From positions 1 to 39,791 of the forward strand of contig DDTQ01000005.1 in NCBI GenBank assembly GCA_002344125.1: DNA of 39,791 nucleotides. The letters are read 5' to 3'. Shown here one piece after another: positions 30,448 through 38,291 of the stretch (positions within the stretch are counted from its first letter, which is position 1; each line of letters starts with the position of its first letter). The position numbers and the translations under genes are program-made. The notes under the pieces were generated by a model. It was not told the origin of the DNA. It made no database searches and was given only the letters and a program-made list of their open reading frames with translations. Source of the DNA: Ignavibacteria bacterium UBA2360 (GTDB taxonomy: Bacteria > Bacteroidota > Ignavibacteria > Tepidaquicellales > OLB5).

Positions 30448-32640
30448 ATGAAAATCCTAAAATTATTATTTATTTTGACAATCATGTTTAATAATTTTTG
30501 TTTTACACAAACTGAAAACTGGAAAATTTTAACATTACAAAGAGAACTTTATTCAATAAATTTTTTAACGCAAAGTAATGTACAAGTTTTTGCAGGTGAT
30601 TATTCTTACCGAAGCTTTGATGGTGGAGTGACATGGACTACACCGTTTAAAAATTCAAAAAATATCGGAATCTCAGGTGGATCTTATTATACTTATCCTA
30701 ACCATATATTTTTTATAGATAGTTTATATGGATGGGTTACTCAAGCTTCTGATACCTTAGTGAAAACGACTAACGGAGGAATAAACTGGTTGACTATTAA
30801 TACAAATTTGAATGGTTCAGGGTTTGTATGTATTCAGTTTATTAACAGGCAATTGGGTTTTATTGCAGGAGGAAGTGGAAATTTAGGAGTTGTTTCTAAA
30901 ACTACAAATGGCGGAATAAATTGGATCGTATGCACAAATACTCTTAAAAAACCAATTTCTTCACTTTACATGATAAATAGTCTTAAGGGATTTGCTTCAA
31001 GTTTCAGTAATGATACAATTGCTCAAACTACTGATGGTTGGAATTCGTTTGAATATAAAAAAGCTGGAAATGGTCAGAGGATCAATAAAATATTTTTTAT
31101 CGATTCATTACAGGGTTGGCTGCTTGGAAATCCCGGTTTTATTTCCAGAACTACAAACGGTGGATTGAATTGGGATGTTTATACCGTATCTTTAGGTAAT
31201 ACTGTAAACATGTTTTTTGTAAATTCATCAACCGGCTGGGTAACTTCAACAAGAAAAAGGATATTTAAAACCACGAATGGTGGAATAAACTGGTTTAATC
31301 AGCTTTCTGCAGGTAATAGTGATTCAGAGGTCTTCAGAGATATTTATTTCAAAAATATCAATACCGGATGGGCTTTGGGTACATCCAGCAATCTTTTAAA
31401 AACAACGAACGGAGGTAATAATTGGGAAGATACTTTCAAAAACCCCGATGGAGATCTAAGAGCAGTTCAGTTCATAAATGTGAATACAGGATGGTGCGCT
31501 GGGTCAAAAGGTTTATATAAAACCACCGATAGGGGGTATAGCTGGATGAGTATTCAATCTTTTTTAAATTTAAATATTAATTCGATATTTTTCATTAATG
31601 AAAATACCGGATTTTTGTGCAGAGATTCGGGTGTAGTTAACAAGACGACGAATGGAGGGATAAATTGGATATCGCAATCTATTGGAACTTTTAGTTATAA
31701 AAAAATAACGTTTATAAATAATAATACAGGTTACTTATGCGGGGCCAGTGGTACAATCTTAAAAACAATAAATTCGGGTATCAACTGGATAAATCAACAA
31801 AGTGATCTTTCATACACATTAAATGATGTTACTTTTACAGATCCGCAAAATGGATATATTGCCGCAGATAACGGTTATATTTTAAAAACTACGAATGGGG
31901 GAGAAAACTGGATATCGTCGTTTCCACACAATAATTTTAATTATTCAGCTTTACATTTTGTAAACAGTAATACAGGAATTGCACTGGGTAATAAATTTTC
32001 AGGTACCGGTGGTTCAGGCAGATATATATTAAGAACAACTGATTCAGGTATTACCTGGTCTCATACAAATACTGAATCATATTATGGACCTTATCTATAT
32101 ACCGATGTTTTTTTTATAAATGAGCAGACCGGCTGGTTAACATCAAGTGATTTTTACAAAGGATACATTTCTAAAACTACAAATGGAGGTGTTAGCTGGT
32201 TTCAATCATTTGGTCCAATTGGGTCCAGTACGGGTCCTCATGGTGGATTGTTTAATATTTCTGCGCTAAATGAAAATAATATATGGATAGCAGGTGATAA
32301 TGGAAGTATAATTTCACCTGTTTCACCAATTGGAATCCAAATAATAAGTACAGAAGTCCCAAAAGTTTTTCTACTTTCCCAAAACTACCCCAATCCTTTC
32401 AATCCGAAAACGAAAATTAAGTTTGCAGTTCCGTCAAACGTGAAAGGTCAAACGTCAAATGTGAAATTGATAATTTATGATTTGCTTGGGCGAGAAGTTT
32501 CCACACCTGTTAATGAAGAGCTTAAGCCTGGCACTTACGAGGCTGACTGGGATGGCTCGAATTATTCGAGCGGAGTGTATTTTTATAAGATTATTACTGA
32601 AGGTTTTGTAGAAACAAAGAAAATGGTTTTGATGAAGTAA
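30448..32640 (+). CDS. T9SS-sorted YCF48-type beta-propeller protein
   Basis: A 730-residue secreted protein. A signal peptide (KILKLLFILTIMFNNFCFTQ) is followed by more than ten YCF48-type blades (KTTNGGINWLTI, RTTNGGLNWDVY, KTTNGGNNWEDT, KTTDRGYSWMSI, KTTNGGENWISS), each about 40-50 residues and typically preceded by INxxTGW. This could make two consecutive seven-bladed propellers. It ends in the sorting domain (LSQNYPNPFNPKTKIKF, YDLLGREVSTPV, SGVYFYKI, KKMVLMK), which has the NVKGQTSNVK segment shared with the gene at 26775. It has the same codon count as that frame, so the two look like paralogues. The binding partner is unknown. Confidence 0.88.
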   Translation: MKILKLLFILTIMFNNFCFTQTENWKILTLQRELYSINFLTQSNVQVFAGDYSYRSFDGGVTWTTPFKNSKNIGISGGSYYTYPNHIFFIDSLYGWVTQASDTLVKTTNGGINWLTINTNLNGSGFVCIQFINRQLGFIAGGSGNLGVVSKTTNGGINWIVCTNTLKKPISSLYMINSLKGFASSFSNDTIAQTTDGWNSFEYKKAGNGQRINKIFFIDSLQGWLLGNPGFISRTTNGGLNWDVYTVSLGNTVNMFFVNSSTGWVTSTRKRIFKTTNGGINWFNQLSAGNSDSEVFRDIYFKNINTGWALGTSSNLLKTTNGGNNWEDTFKNPDGDLRAVQFINVNTGWCAGSKGLYKTTDRGYSWMSIQSFLNLNINSIFFINENTGFLCRDSGVVNKTTNGGINWISQSIGTFSYKKITFINNNTGYLCGASGTILKTINSGINWINQQSDLSYTLNDVTFTDPQNGYIAADNGYILKTTNGGENWISSFPHNNFNYSALHFVNSNTGIALGNKFSGTGGSGRYILRTTDSGITWSHTNTESYYGPYLYTDVFFINEQTGWLTSSDFYKGYISKTTNGGVSWFQSFGPIGSSTGPHGGLFNISALNENNIWIAGDNGSIISPVSPIGIQIISTEVPKVFLLSQNYPNPFNPKTKIKFAVPSNVKGQTSNVKLIIYDLLGREVSTPVNEELKPGTYEADWDGSNYSSGVYFYKIITEGFVETKKMVLMK
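32439..32466 (+). repeat. heptamer repeat inside sorting domain, copy 2
   Basis: This has the same four 7-nt units as 28766-28793, in the same reading frame and the same place of the sorting domain. Confidence 0.75.
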
Positions 32641-32642
32641 AC

Positions 32643-32709
32643 TGTGGCGTCAGATATTAATCTGACACATGTCAGGTACATATCTAAAGACTTTCAGCCT
32701 GACACCACA
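32643..32709. repeat. GTGGCGTCAG hairpin element, copy 2
   Basis: TGTGGCGTCAG (32643-32653) can pair with CTGACACCACA (32699-32709) with one mismatch, or locally as GTCAGAT-ATTA-ATCTGAC. The start matches the hairpin at 21774-21799. It follows the stop codon of the last T9SS gene directly. Confidence 0.75.
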
Positions 32710-32763
32710 TAAGACTGTGTTGATGCAGCATTGACATAGTCAAGGCACTCCAAAGAAAAGCAC

Positions 32764-32791
32764 AAAAGGCATTCACGAGTGAATGCCTTTT
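32764..32791. terminator. bidirectional terminator between convergent genes
   Basis: AAAAGGCATTCAC and GTGAATGCCTTTT form a perfect 13-bp stem around GA. The stem ends in A's on one side and T's on the other, so it can work on both strands. It serves the T9SS operon (plus) and ymdB (minus). Confidence 0.85.
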
Positions 32792-32797
32792 GTTTAT

Positions 32798-32823
32798 ACT
32801 CTGCGTCTTTGCGCCTCTGCGGT
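32798..32823. repeat. 9-nt periodic repeat of the TTTGCGTCTCTGCG type
   Basis: ACTCTGCGT, CTTTGCGCC and TCTGCGGT follow each other with an 8-9 nt period. This is another spelling of short-period intergenic repeat, comparable in period to the arms of the 147-bp repeats at the window start. Confidence 0.55.
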
Positions 32824-32870
32824 AAAAGATTCCTGCTTTCGCCCCAAAGGGGTAAACAAGGAATGACAAT

Positions 32871-33671
32871 CTATTTAAACGCAGGTTCGAATATTCGTTT
32901 TATTCCGACTGTCTTGCCCGTATTTACATCAATGTTCACGACTACGGCGCTTATTTTTACGTCATTGGTTGCGACATCTGTTTTGTGGGGAGTCTGGTAG
33001 TAAAACCGTGCAATTGAGGCATCCTTATTGCCGCCAATAACTCCATCAAACGCGCCGGTCATGCCCACATCGGTTATAAATCCCGTGCCGTTAGGCAGAA
33101 TGCGCTCGTCGGCTGTTTGCACATGAGTGTGCGTGCCGACTACGGCACTGACTTTGCCATCCATGTACCACCCGAAAGCGATCTTTTCGGCGGTAGCTTC
33201 ACCGTGGAAATCAACAAATATTAAATTAGTATCCTTTTTAACACGCTCAACAATTTTATTTGTGGTTCTGAAAGGACAATTGAGAGTTGATAAATAGACT
33301 CTGCCCATCACATTTATTACACACAGATTAAACAAACCGCCTTCAATTGAAACCGGGTAAAGCTGGTAGCCTCTGCCGTAAACATCTTCGTGGTGATTTG
33401 CGGGTCTGAGCATGCGGGCATCATCTTTCAATATATGTACCGATTGCAGCTTGCTGAAAGTGTGATTGCCGCCTGTCATACAGTGAATGCCCGCATCATA
33501 TGCGCGTTTTACGTCTTTATCGAGGAATCCTTTGCCTCCTGAAAGATTTTCGCCGTTAGCAATTACAAAATGTACGTGATGTTTTTCAACCAGTTTTTTC
33601 AGGTTATCTTCAACATACTTGAGGCCCGGCTCGCCGATTATATCGCCTATGAATAATATATTTAAGTTCAA
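32871..33671 (-). CDS. ymdB: YmdB family metallophosphoesterase (TIGR00282)
   Basis: A 266-residue cytoplasmic metallophosphoesterase of the YmdB family. The best-studied relative hydrolyses 2',3'-cyclic nucleotides and affects RNA turnover. The di-metal motifs are all present: FIGDIIGEPG at the N-terminus, NGENLSGGKG, GGNHTF (metal and catalytic His), DFHGEATAEK and VGTHTHVQTADERIL. The length is normal. The start is TTG at 33671, where the conserved domain starts at once. The four heptamers at 33670-33700 directly abut this start. It is the last gene of a minus-strand run after panB, from which it is separated by 87 bases. Confidence 0.92.
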   Translation of the reverse strand: MNLNILFIGDIIGEPGLKYVEDNLKKLVEKHHVHFVIANGENLSGGKGFLDKDVKRAYDAGIHCMTGGNHTFSKLQSVHILKDDARMLRPANHHEDVYGRGYQLYPVSIEGGLFNLCVINVMGRVYLSTLNCPFRTTNKIVERVKKDTNLIFVDFHGEATAEKIAFGWYMDGKVSAVVGTHTHVQTADERILPNGTGFITDVGMTGAFDGVIGGNKDASIARFYYQTPHKTDVATNDVKISAVVVNIDVNTGKTVGIKRIFEPAFK

Positions 33672-33700
33672 TTACGAATTATGAATTAGGAATTACGAAT
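33670..33700. repeat. heptamer tandem repeat at the ymdB start
   Basis: AATTACG, AATTATG, AATTAGG, AATTACG and AAT follow one another with a 7-nt period. The array occupies the translation initiation region of ymdB (minus strand), touching its TTG start codon. Confidence 0.8.
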
Positions 33701-33758
33701 ATGTTTATTAGTAGAATAAGAAAAATTGTCAATTATTCATTGCCAATTGCAAATTGAA

Positions 33759-34592
33759 TCAGTAGCTTTCTGATTTGTTTGGAAACTTCTTATGCTTTAC
33801 GTCTTTTATGTAGTTTTTGAAAGCATTTTTAGACTGCTCCGCAATATTGAGGTATTTCCTCACAAAGCGGGGGTGGAACATTTCAGTCATGCCCAGCATA
33901 TCATGTGTAACAAGTATTTGTCCGTCGCAGTTCACGCCGGCACCGATGCCGATAGTTGGTATCTTAAGCGAAGCGGTTACTTTTTTGGCAAGCGTAGCGG
34001 GTATTTTTTCAAGGACGACTCCAAAGCAGCCTGCATCCTGCAGGATTTTCGCATCCTTTTGTATCATTCGCGCTTCTTTGGGGTCAGTGCCGCGTGTAAC
34101 GTAGGTGCCGAAAATATTTATTGATTGCGGCGTTAAACCTAAATGACCCATAACGGGGATTCCGACCTTTACAAGATGTTTTACAACCTCTGCAATCCTC
34201 TCGCCGCCTTCGAGCTTAACGGCGTCTGCGCCGGTTTCCTTCATAACGCGGCCGCAATTGCGAACTGATTCACGCAGATCAACATGATAACTCATAAACG
34301 GAAGATCGACAACCAGCAATGCCGTTTTAACGGCTTTCTTAACAATTTTCGCGTGGTATATAATTTCATCAAGTGTTACGGTAAGTGTTGTAGCGTTTCC
34401 CTGGATCACATTTCCAAGGGAATCACCAACGAGAATAAAATCAATGCCTGCTTCATCAAGATATCTTGCCATTAAATAATCATACGCAGTGAGCGCAGTA
34501 ATTTTCTCGCCGCGTTCTTTCATTGTAACCAGAGTTTTTGTGGTTATCTTTTTCCGTTCTTTATGTACTTTTACCTTATCGCCTTCAGCCAT
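33759..34592 (-). CDS. panB: 3-methyl-2-oxobutanoate hydroxymethyltransferase
   Basis: A 277-residue TIM-barrel enzyme that adds a hydroxymethyl group from methylene-THF to 2-oxoisovalerate, the first committed step of pantothenate and CoA synthesis. Visible motifs are MKERGEKITALTAYDYLMA, DFILVGDSLGNV, VDLPFMSY (metal and substrate), ADAVKLEGG, GHLGLTPQSINIFG, VVLEKIP and IGIGAGVNCDGQILVTHDMLG. An N-terminal basic extension of about 18 residues is common in related groups. It begins with ATG 11 bases after the lipoyl-transferase gene stop. No panC or panD lies nearby. The assignment is firm. Confidence 0.95.
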   Translation of the reverse strand: MAEGDKVKVHKERKKITTKTLVTMKERGEKITALTAYDYLMARYLDEAGIDFILVGDSLGNVIQGNATTLTVTLDEIIYHAKIVKKAVKTALLVVDLPFMSYHVDLRESVRNCGRVMKETGADAVKLEGGERIAEVVKHLVKVGIPVMGHLGLTPQSINIFGTYVTRGTDPKEARMIQKDAKILQDAGCFGVVLEKIPATLAKKVTASLKIPTIGIGAGVNCDGQILVTHDMLGMTEMFHPRFVRKYLNIAEQSKNAFKNYIKDVKHKKFPNKSESY

Positions 34593-34603
34593 TTTATTTG
34601 TTG

Positions 34604-35467
34604 TTAATTCATTATGAAGGGTGCCTTCATACGCGGTTCTAAAAACCCGGCTACCCTGTTTATACTTTTGAAATCCAGTCCGAAAGTATGTTTAAATCCG
34701 CTGAATACCGCTTCAGCGGTTTGTTTGTAGTCCATTTTTCTGCCGGTTATATGCTCCAGACACTCGGTTTTATCTTCAATTTCGCGGAGCATTTTCACGC
34801 GTTCTTCACCGGTAATATTGAGATAATTTACAATATTTTTATGATGGCTGCCGATCAGAATTGAACCATGCTGCAGAACAATATCGCCAAATTTGCGCTG
34901 TGCGCTGCCAACAAGTTTTTTGCCTTTGTAGTTAATTTCGTTTTTTATAGCACTGTTGAAGCAAAGGTTATACATTCCCGTACGGATAAGTTTCAGCAGA
35001 TCGGGTGTACTTTTGGTGAACGATAGCTTTTCCAAAGCCGGGTCGAGCAGTTTTAGCCCGTTGAGTATAGCCACAGAAATATCTTTGTATAGCTCGTGCA
35101 CGGGTTTTTGCGAGCGGAAGATGACGGAATAAGTAAGCTCTTCGGAATGCAGAACAGCTCTGCCGCCGGTGGGGCGTGTGACAACATCAAGCCCTTCGGC
35201 GCGGCATTTGTTGGTATCTATGTAAGTTGTTTTGGTTAATCTTGCCTGGTTGTAACCCAGGGAAATTGCGTAAGGTTTCCAGCGGTAGAACCTGAGAAAC
35301 GCGGTATCTTCTTTTTTGCAGCGTTCAACAAGTTTCATGTCAAGCTCCATATTGAACACACCAGACCTGATGCCTGTATCCAGGAATTCCCATTTTTTAT
35401 TTTCAGCAAGCGGTATAACCGCCGGGTTTCCACCCGCTGAATTATTTTCTGATGATCCCGCGCTCAC
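34604..35467 (-). CDS. lipoate-protein ligase A / octanoyltransferase family (LipM-like)
   Basis: A 287-residue enzyme of the biotin/lipoyl transferase fold. Conserved stretches are RPTGGRAVLHSEELTYSV (acyl-binding loop), CFNSAIKNEI with a Cys in the position used for acyl transfer in LipM-type octanoyltransferases, GKKLVGSAQRK with the catalytic Lys, and QHGSILI. It would attach octanoyl or lipoyl groups to 2-oxoacid dehydrogenase or GcvH domains. The C-terminal accessory domain of LplA ligases is absent, which favours the LipM type. The GTG start at 35467 overlaps the lpxA 3' end by 26 bases; a later start before KKWEFLDTG is possible, since the first 25 residues look non-conserved. Confidence 0.85.
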   Translation of the reverse strand: MSAGSSENNSAGGNPAVIPLAENKKWEFLDTGIRSGVFNMELDMKLVERCKKEDTAFLRFYRWKPYAISLGYNQARLTKTTYIDTNKCRAEGLDVVTRPTGGRAVLHSEELTYSVIFRSQKPVHELYKDISVAILNGLKLLDPALEKLSFTKSTPDLLKLIRTGMYNLCFNSAIKNEINYKGKKLVGSAQRKFGDIVLQHGSILIGSHHKNIVNYLNITGEERVKMLREIEDKTECLEHITGRKMDYKQTAEAVFSGFKHTFGLDFKSINRVAGFLEPRMKAPFIMN

Positions 35468-36218
35468 TTTTTTCTATAAAAGAAATTATATTTTGAACTT
35501 CTTCAGTCATTTCAACAGTATCTTTTACAGCTTTTATAGCGTCACTGATATTATATTCAGGTCCGTAAATAAGGTTGTAAGTATTTTTGATATTCCTGAT
35601 CTGTTCATCTTTAAAGCCGCGGCGTTTTAAGCCAACAACATTAAGTCCTTTGTAACCAAGCGGCGAGCCGCCTGCGAGAATATACGGCGGGACATCCATT
35701 GTGACCCTTGCGCTGAAAGCGATAAAACAATGAGCGCCAATGTGAACGAACTGGTGAATGCCAACCATTCCGCCTATAATTGCCCAATCATCAACAACAA
35801 CGTGTCCGCCCATGTTTATAGCGTTTGAAAGAATTACATTATTGCCTATTATGGAATCATGTGGAACGTGAACATAGCTCATTACATAACAGTTTGAGCC
35901 AATTACGGTTTTATTTCGCGCTTTTGTGCCCCTGCTGATAGTGGCAAACTCTCTGATGACAGTATTTTCTCCAATTTCAACGGTAGTTTTTTCACCTTCA
36001 AACTTGAGGTCCTGCGGTTCGTTGCCAACAATTGCGCTGTGAAAGATCCTGACACCTTTTGCAAGTGTGGTACCTGAGTGAATAAGGACATTTGAATGAA
36101 CCTCGGCATTATCGGCAATATTAACGCCATCTTCAATGATAGAAAACGGACCAATTGAAACATTTTTTCCGATGGCTGCATTTGGTGAAACTATAGCTCT
36201 CTCGCTGATATTGCTCAT
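35442..36218 (-). CDS. lpxA: acyl-ACP--UDP-N-acetylglucosamine O-acyltransferase
   Basis: A 258-residue left-handed beta-helix enzyme with about 25 hexapeptide turns (AIGKNV, SIGPFS, IADNAE). It catalyses the first step of lipid A synthesis, moving a 3-hydroxyacyl chain from ACP to UDP-GlcNAc. The catalytic His is in HVPHDSIIGNNVILSN, followed by GGHVVVDDWAIIGGMVGIHQF and DVPPYILAGG, then GLNVVGLKRRGF that begins the C-terminal helical domain. This proves a lipopolysaccharide-bearing outer membrane. It begins with ATG at 36218, 125 bases after the glycosyltransferase gene, and overlaps the next gene. No other lpx gene is in the window. Confidence 0.94.
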   Translation of the reverse strand: MSNISERAIVSPNAAIGKNVSIGPFSIIEDGVNIADNAEVHSNVLIHSGTTLAKGVRIFHSAIVGNEPQDLKFEGEKTTVEIGENTVIREFATISRGTKARNKTVIGSNCYVMSYVHVPHDSIIGNNVILSNAINMGGHVVVDDWAIIGGMVGIHQFVHIGAHCFIAFSARVTMDVPPYILAGGSPLGYKGLNVVGLKRRGFKDEQIRNIKNTYNLIYGPEYNISDAIKAVKDTVEMTEEVQNIISFIEKSERGIIRK

Positions 36219-36343
36219 ATATTTTTTAAAACGGGCTGTTAATATTGTGAGTTAAAATTGGGAGTAATAATTCAATAAATTATCAAATACTTATTAAAAA
36301 TGTAATGCTTAAATAAGAAATAATTTCATTTGGGAATAATTTA

Positions 36344-37681
36344 TCAGCTGCCCATACCCAGGGTTTTATCTATGATCACATTGTCATTTTCAACGGTAGT
36401 TTTGGTAATCATTTCACCAATTAACCCTATAGAAAAGAACTGTACTCCAACAATTGCCATAAGAATGGCAACAAAGAAGAGCGGCCTGCCGCTGATAGGC
36501 GTAGCTTCGACAAATTTTAATATTGTTAGATACAGCAGTATGCCTGTTCCTGCAAGAAAACTAAGGACACCAATAAACCCGAACAGATGGAGCGGGCGTT
36601 TAATATACTTGGTTGTGAACAGGACGGTAATCAGATCAAACAATCCGTTGAAAAATCTTGATAAGCCGTATTTTGTTTTACCGTATTTACGTTCATGGTG
36701 AGTGACGGCAATTTCGGTTACCTTAAAGCCTGATAAATGCGCTAATGCGGGAATGTAGCGGTGCATTTCTCCGTAAACTTTGACATTCTTAACAACATCA
36801 CGGGTATAGCCTTTTAAACCGCAGTTGTAATCATGCAGTTTTAAACCAACCATCAAACTGGTAACACCGTTAAAGATCTTGGAAGTATGCTTTTTAATGA
36901 ACGGGTCATGGCGGATTTTTTTCCATCCTGAAACCAGGTCATAGCCCTCATTCAGTTTAGCGATAAGTGCCGGAATTTCCGCCGGGTCATCCTGCAGGTC
37001 CGCATCCATGGTAATAACATAATCGCCTTTGGCGGCTTTAAAGCCTTCCTGCAGCGCAGATGATTTACCGTAATTGCGTTTGAACTTGAGGCATTTGAAC
37101 CGGCTGTTGACCCTGTTTATTTCCTGCAGCTTCTGGTAAGACCGGTCCGTAGAGCCGTCATCAATGAAGAGAACTTCCCAGCTGCACTTTAAGTTATCCA
37201 GAACTTTTTTCAGTGTAACAGAAAGCTCAACCAATGAATCTTCTTCATTGTAAAGCGGAACAACAACAGTAACCATTTTACCTGAAATGTTCAACTGTTG
37301 TGACTGATTCTGATTTCTGTCACGGTCACGGTTAAAGAAGCGCCTCTGGTTCGGGTTCTTTCTGAAGTACTTTTTATTTTGCGGTTTTTGTTCCTGCGTA
37401 GTTTCTTTCTTTTGCTGGTTTACAATTACTTTTTTACCGTTGCTGTTATTTTTTTTCCGGAACCTTGCAGAAGGATGTTTACCGTTCTTTGGTGAGGAAA
37501 CTCCGTTAACGTTCTGCTGCTGGTCGGGTACTTCGCCTGTGCTGTTTACTTTGGTTGATTCTTCTGTGTATTGATCGTTAAAAACGTTTTTTGATCCGGT
37601 TTTTTCTGAACCGTTTGCATCATTTGGGTTAACCTGTACTTTGCCTGTAGCCGTACTTTCGGGGTTTTGAAGCTCTTCCAC
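36344..37681 (-). CDS. GT2 glycosyltransferase (DPM/ArnC-like) with long disordered N-terminus
   Basis: A 445-residue membrane glycosyltransferase. Residues 1-130 are low complexity, rich in Asn, Gln, Lys, Arg and Ser, ending in a basic part (KKYFRKNPNQRRFFNRDRDR). The GT2 domain begins at VTVVVPLYNEEDSL (about 136), with FIDDGSTD, the metal motif MDADLQDD and the HDYNCGLKGYTR region. Two membrane helices lie at about 370-435. Such enzymes move a sugar onto a polyprenyl phosphate at the inner membrane. The start is GTG at 37681 with AAAGGA four bases upstream, supporting the whole extension as translated. It is first in the minus-strand run leading to lpxA. The sugar is unknown. Confidence 0.88.
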   Translation of the reverse strand: MEELQNPESTATGKVQVNPNDANGSEKTGSKNVFNDQYTEESTKVNSTGEVPDQQQNVNGVSSPKNGKHPSARFRKKNNSNGKKVIVNQQKKETTQEQKPQNKKYFRKNPNQRRFFNRDRDRNQNQSQQLNISGKMVTVVVPLYNEEDSLVELSVTLKKVLDNLKCSWEVLFIDDGSTDRSYQKLQEINRVNSRFKCLKFKRNYGKSSALQEGFKAAKGDYVITMDADLQDDPAEIPALIAKLNEGYDLVSGWKKIRHDPFIKKHTSKIFNGVTSLMVGLKLHDYNCGLKGYTRDVVKNVKVYGEMHRYIPALAHLSGFKVTEIAVTHHERKYGKTKYGLSRFFNGLFDLITVLFTTKYIKRPLHLFGFIGVLSFLAGTGILLYLTILKFVEATPISGRPLFFVAILMAIVGVQFFSIGLIGEMITKTTVENDNVIIDKTLGMGS

Positions 37682-38291
37682 GAAATCCTTTCAAATTATA
37701 GACTTTCATAAAAATATCATACAAAATTAACCATTAATGTTTGCAAATACAATCGTAAAACCAAAAAGAGGAATTAGACGGTTTGATTCAAAAACTTCAA
37801 TTAATGTAGTTGGGTCAGGTCTGAAGCCCGATTTCAGTCTGGAATCGCAACATCCCCGGCTTGAAAGCCTGGGTTAGCATTGTTCTGATGAAAGCTGATA
37901 AAACGGGGTTTTTCTCATATTTTGCTTAAATCATGGACTTTTTGTCACTCAAACACTCATTTAATCTCAGAAAATGGCGGCGAATTCAGCGTTTGAACGC
38001 GAATTTCATGGAAGTTTGATCCTATGGGAAAAGTTCAGATTGAAAATATCATGTTATTATTAGAGCGATGAATGCCGGATGTGAAATAAAAAAAAGCCGC
38101 AACGTAATTTGGGTTACTATTGCGGCACAGAGGATATTGGTGAGTTTGAAGAATTGTGGTACACTTCGTTTATGTGTTTATCAGTGTTTGTATCTTAGTT
38201 GTTACACTTGCGCTGCCTTAATTTTGTTCCGGCTAAAGATTGACATTTTTTGCATTTGTTAATTAACCAATTATTGCCGGAGGCGTTTTAT
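37682..38291. other. 610-base gap with dispersed hairpins, no credible gene
   Basis: CCCCGGCTT-GA-AAGCCTGGG (37854-37873) is a hairpin with one mismatch. CTGAAGCCCGATTTCAG (37821-37837) is a weaker one just before it, and GCGTT-TG-AACGC lies near 37988. Much of the rest is repeat-like. An open frame of 64 codons at 38068-38262 has no start context or family. Promoters for the GT2 gene should lie near 37700-37760. Confidence 0.6.

Noticed and set aside
32684..32869. 61-codon minus-strand open frame
   Set aside because: It is made of the terminator hairpin, the TTTGCG-type repeat and flanking non-coding DNA.
38068..38262. 64-codon plus-strand open frame as a small gene
   Set aside because: No ribosome binding site, unusual Cys-rich composition without pattern, and it lies in repeat-like intergenic DNA.
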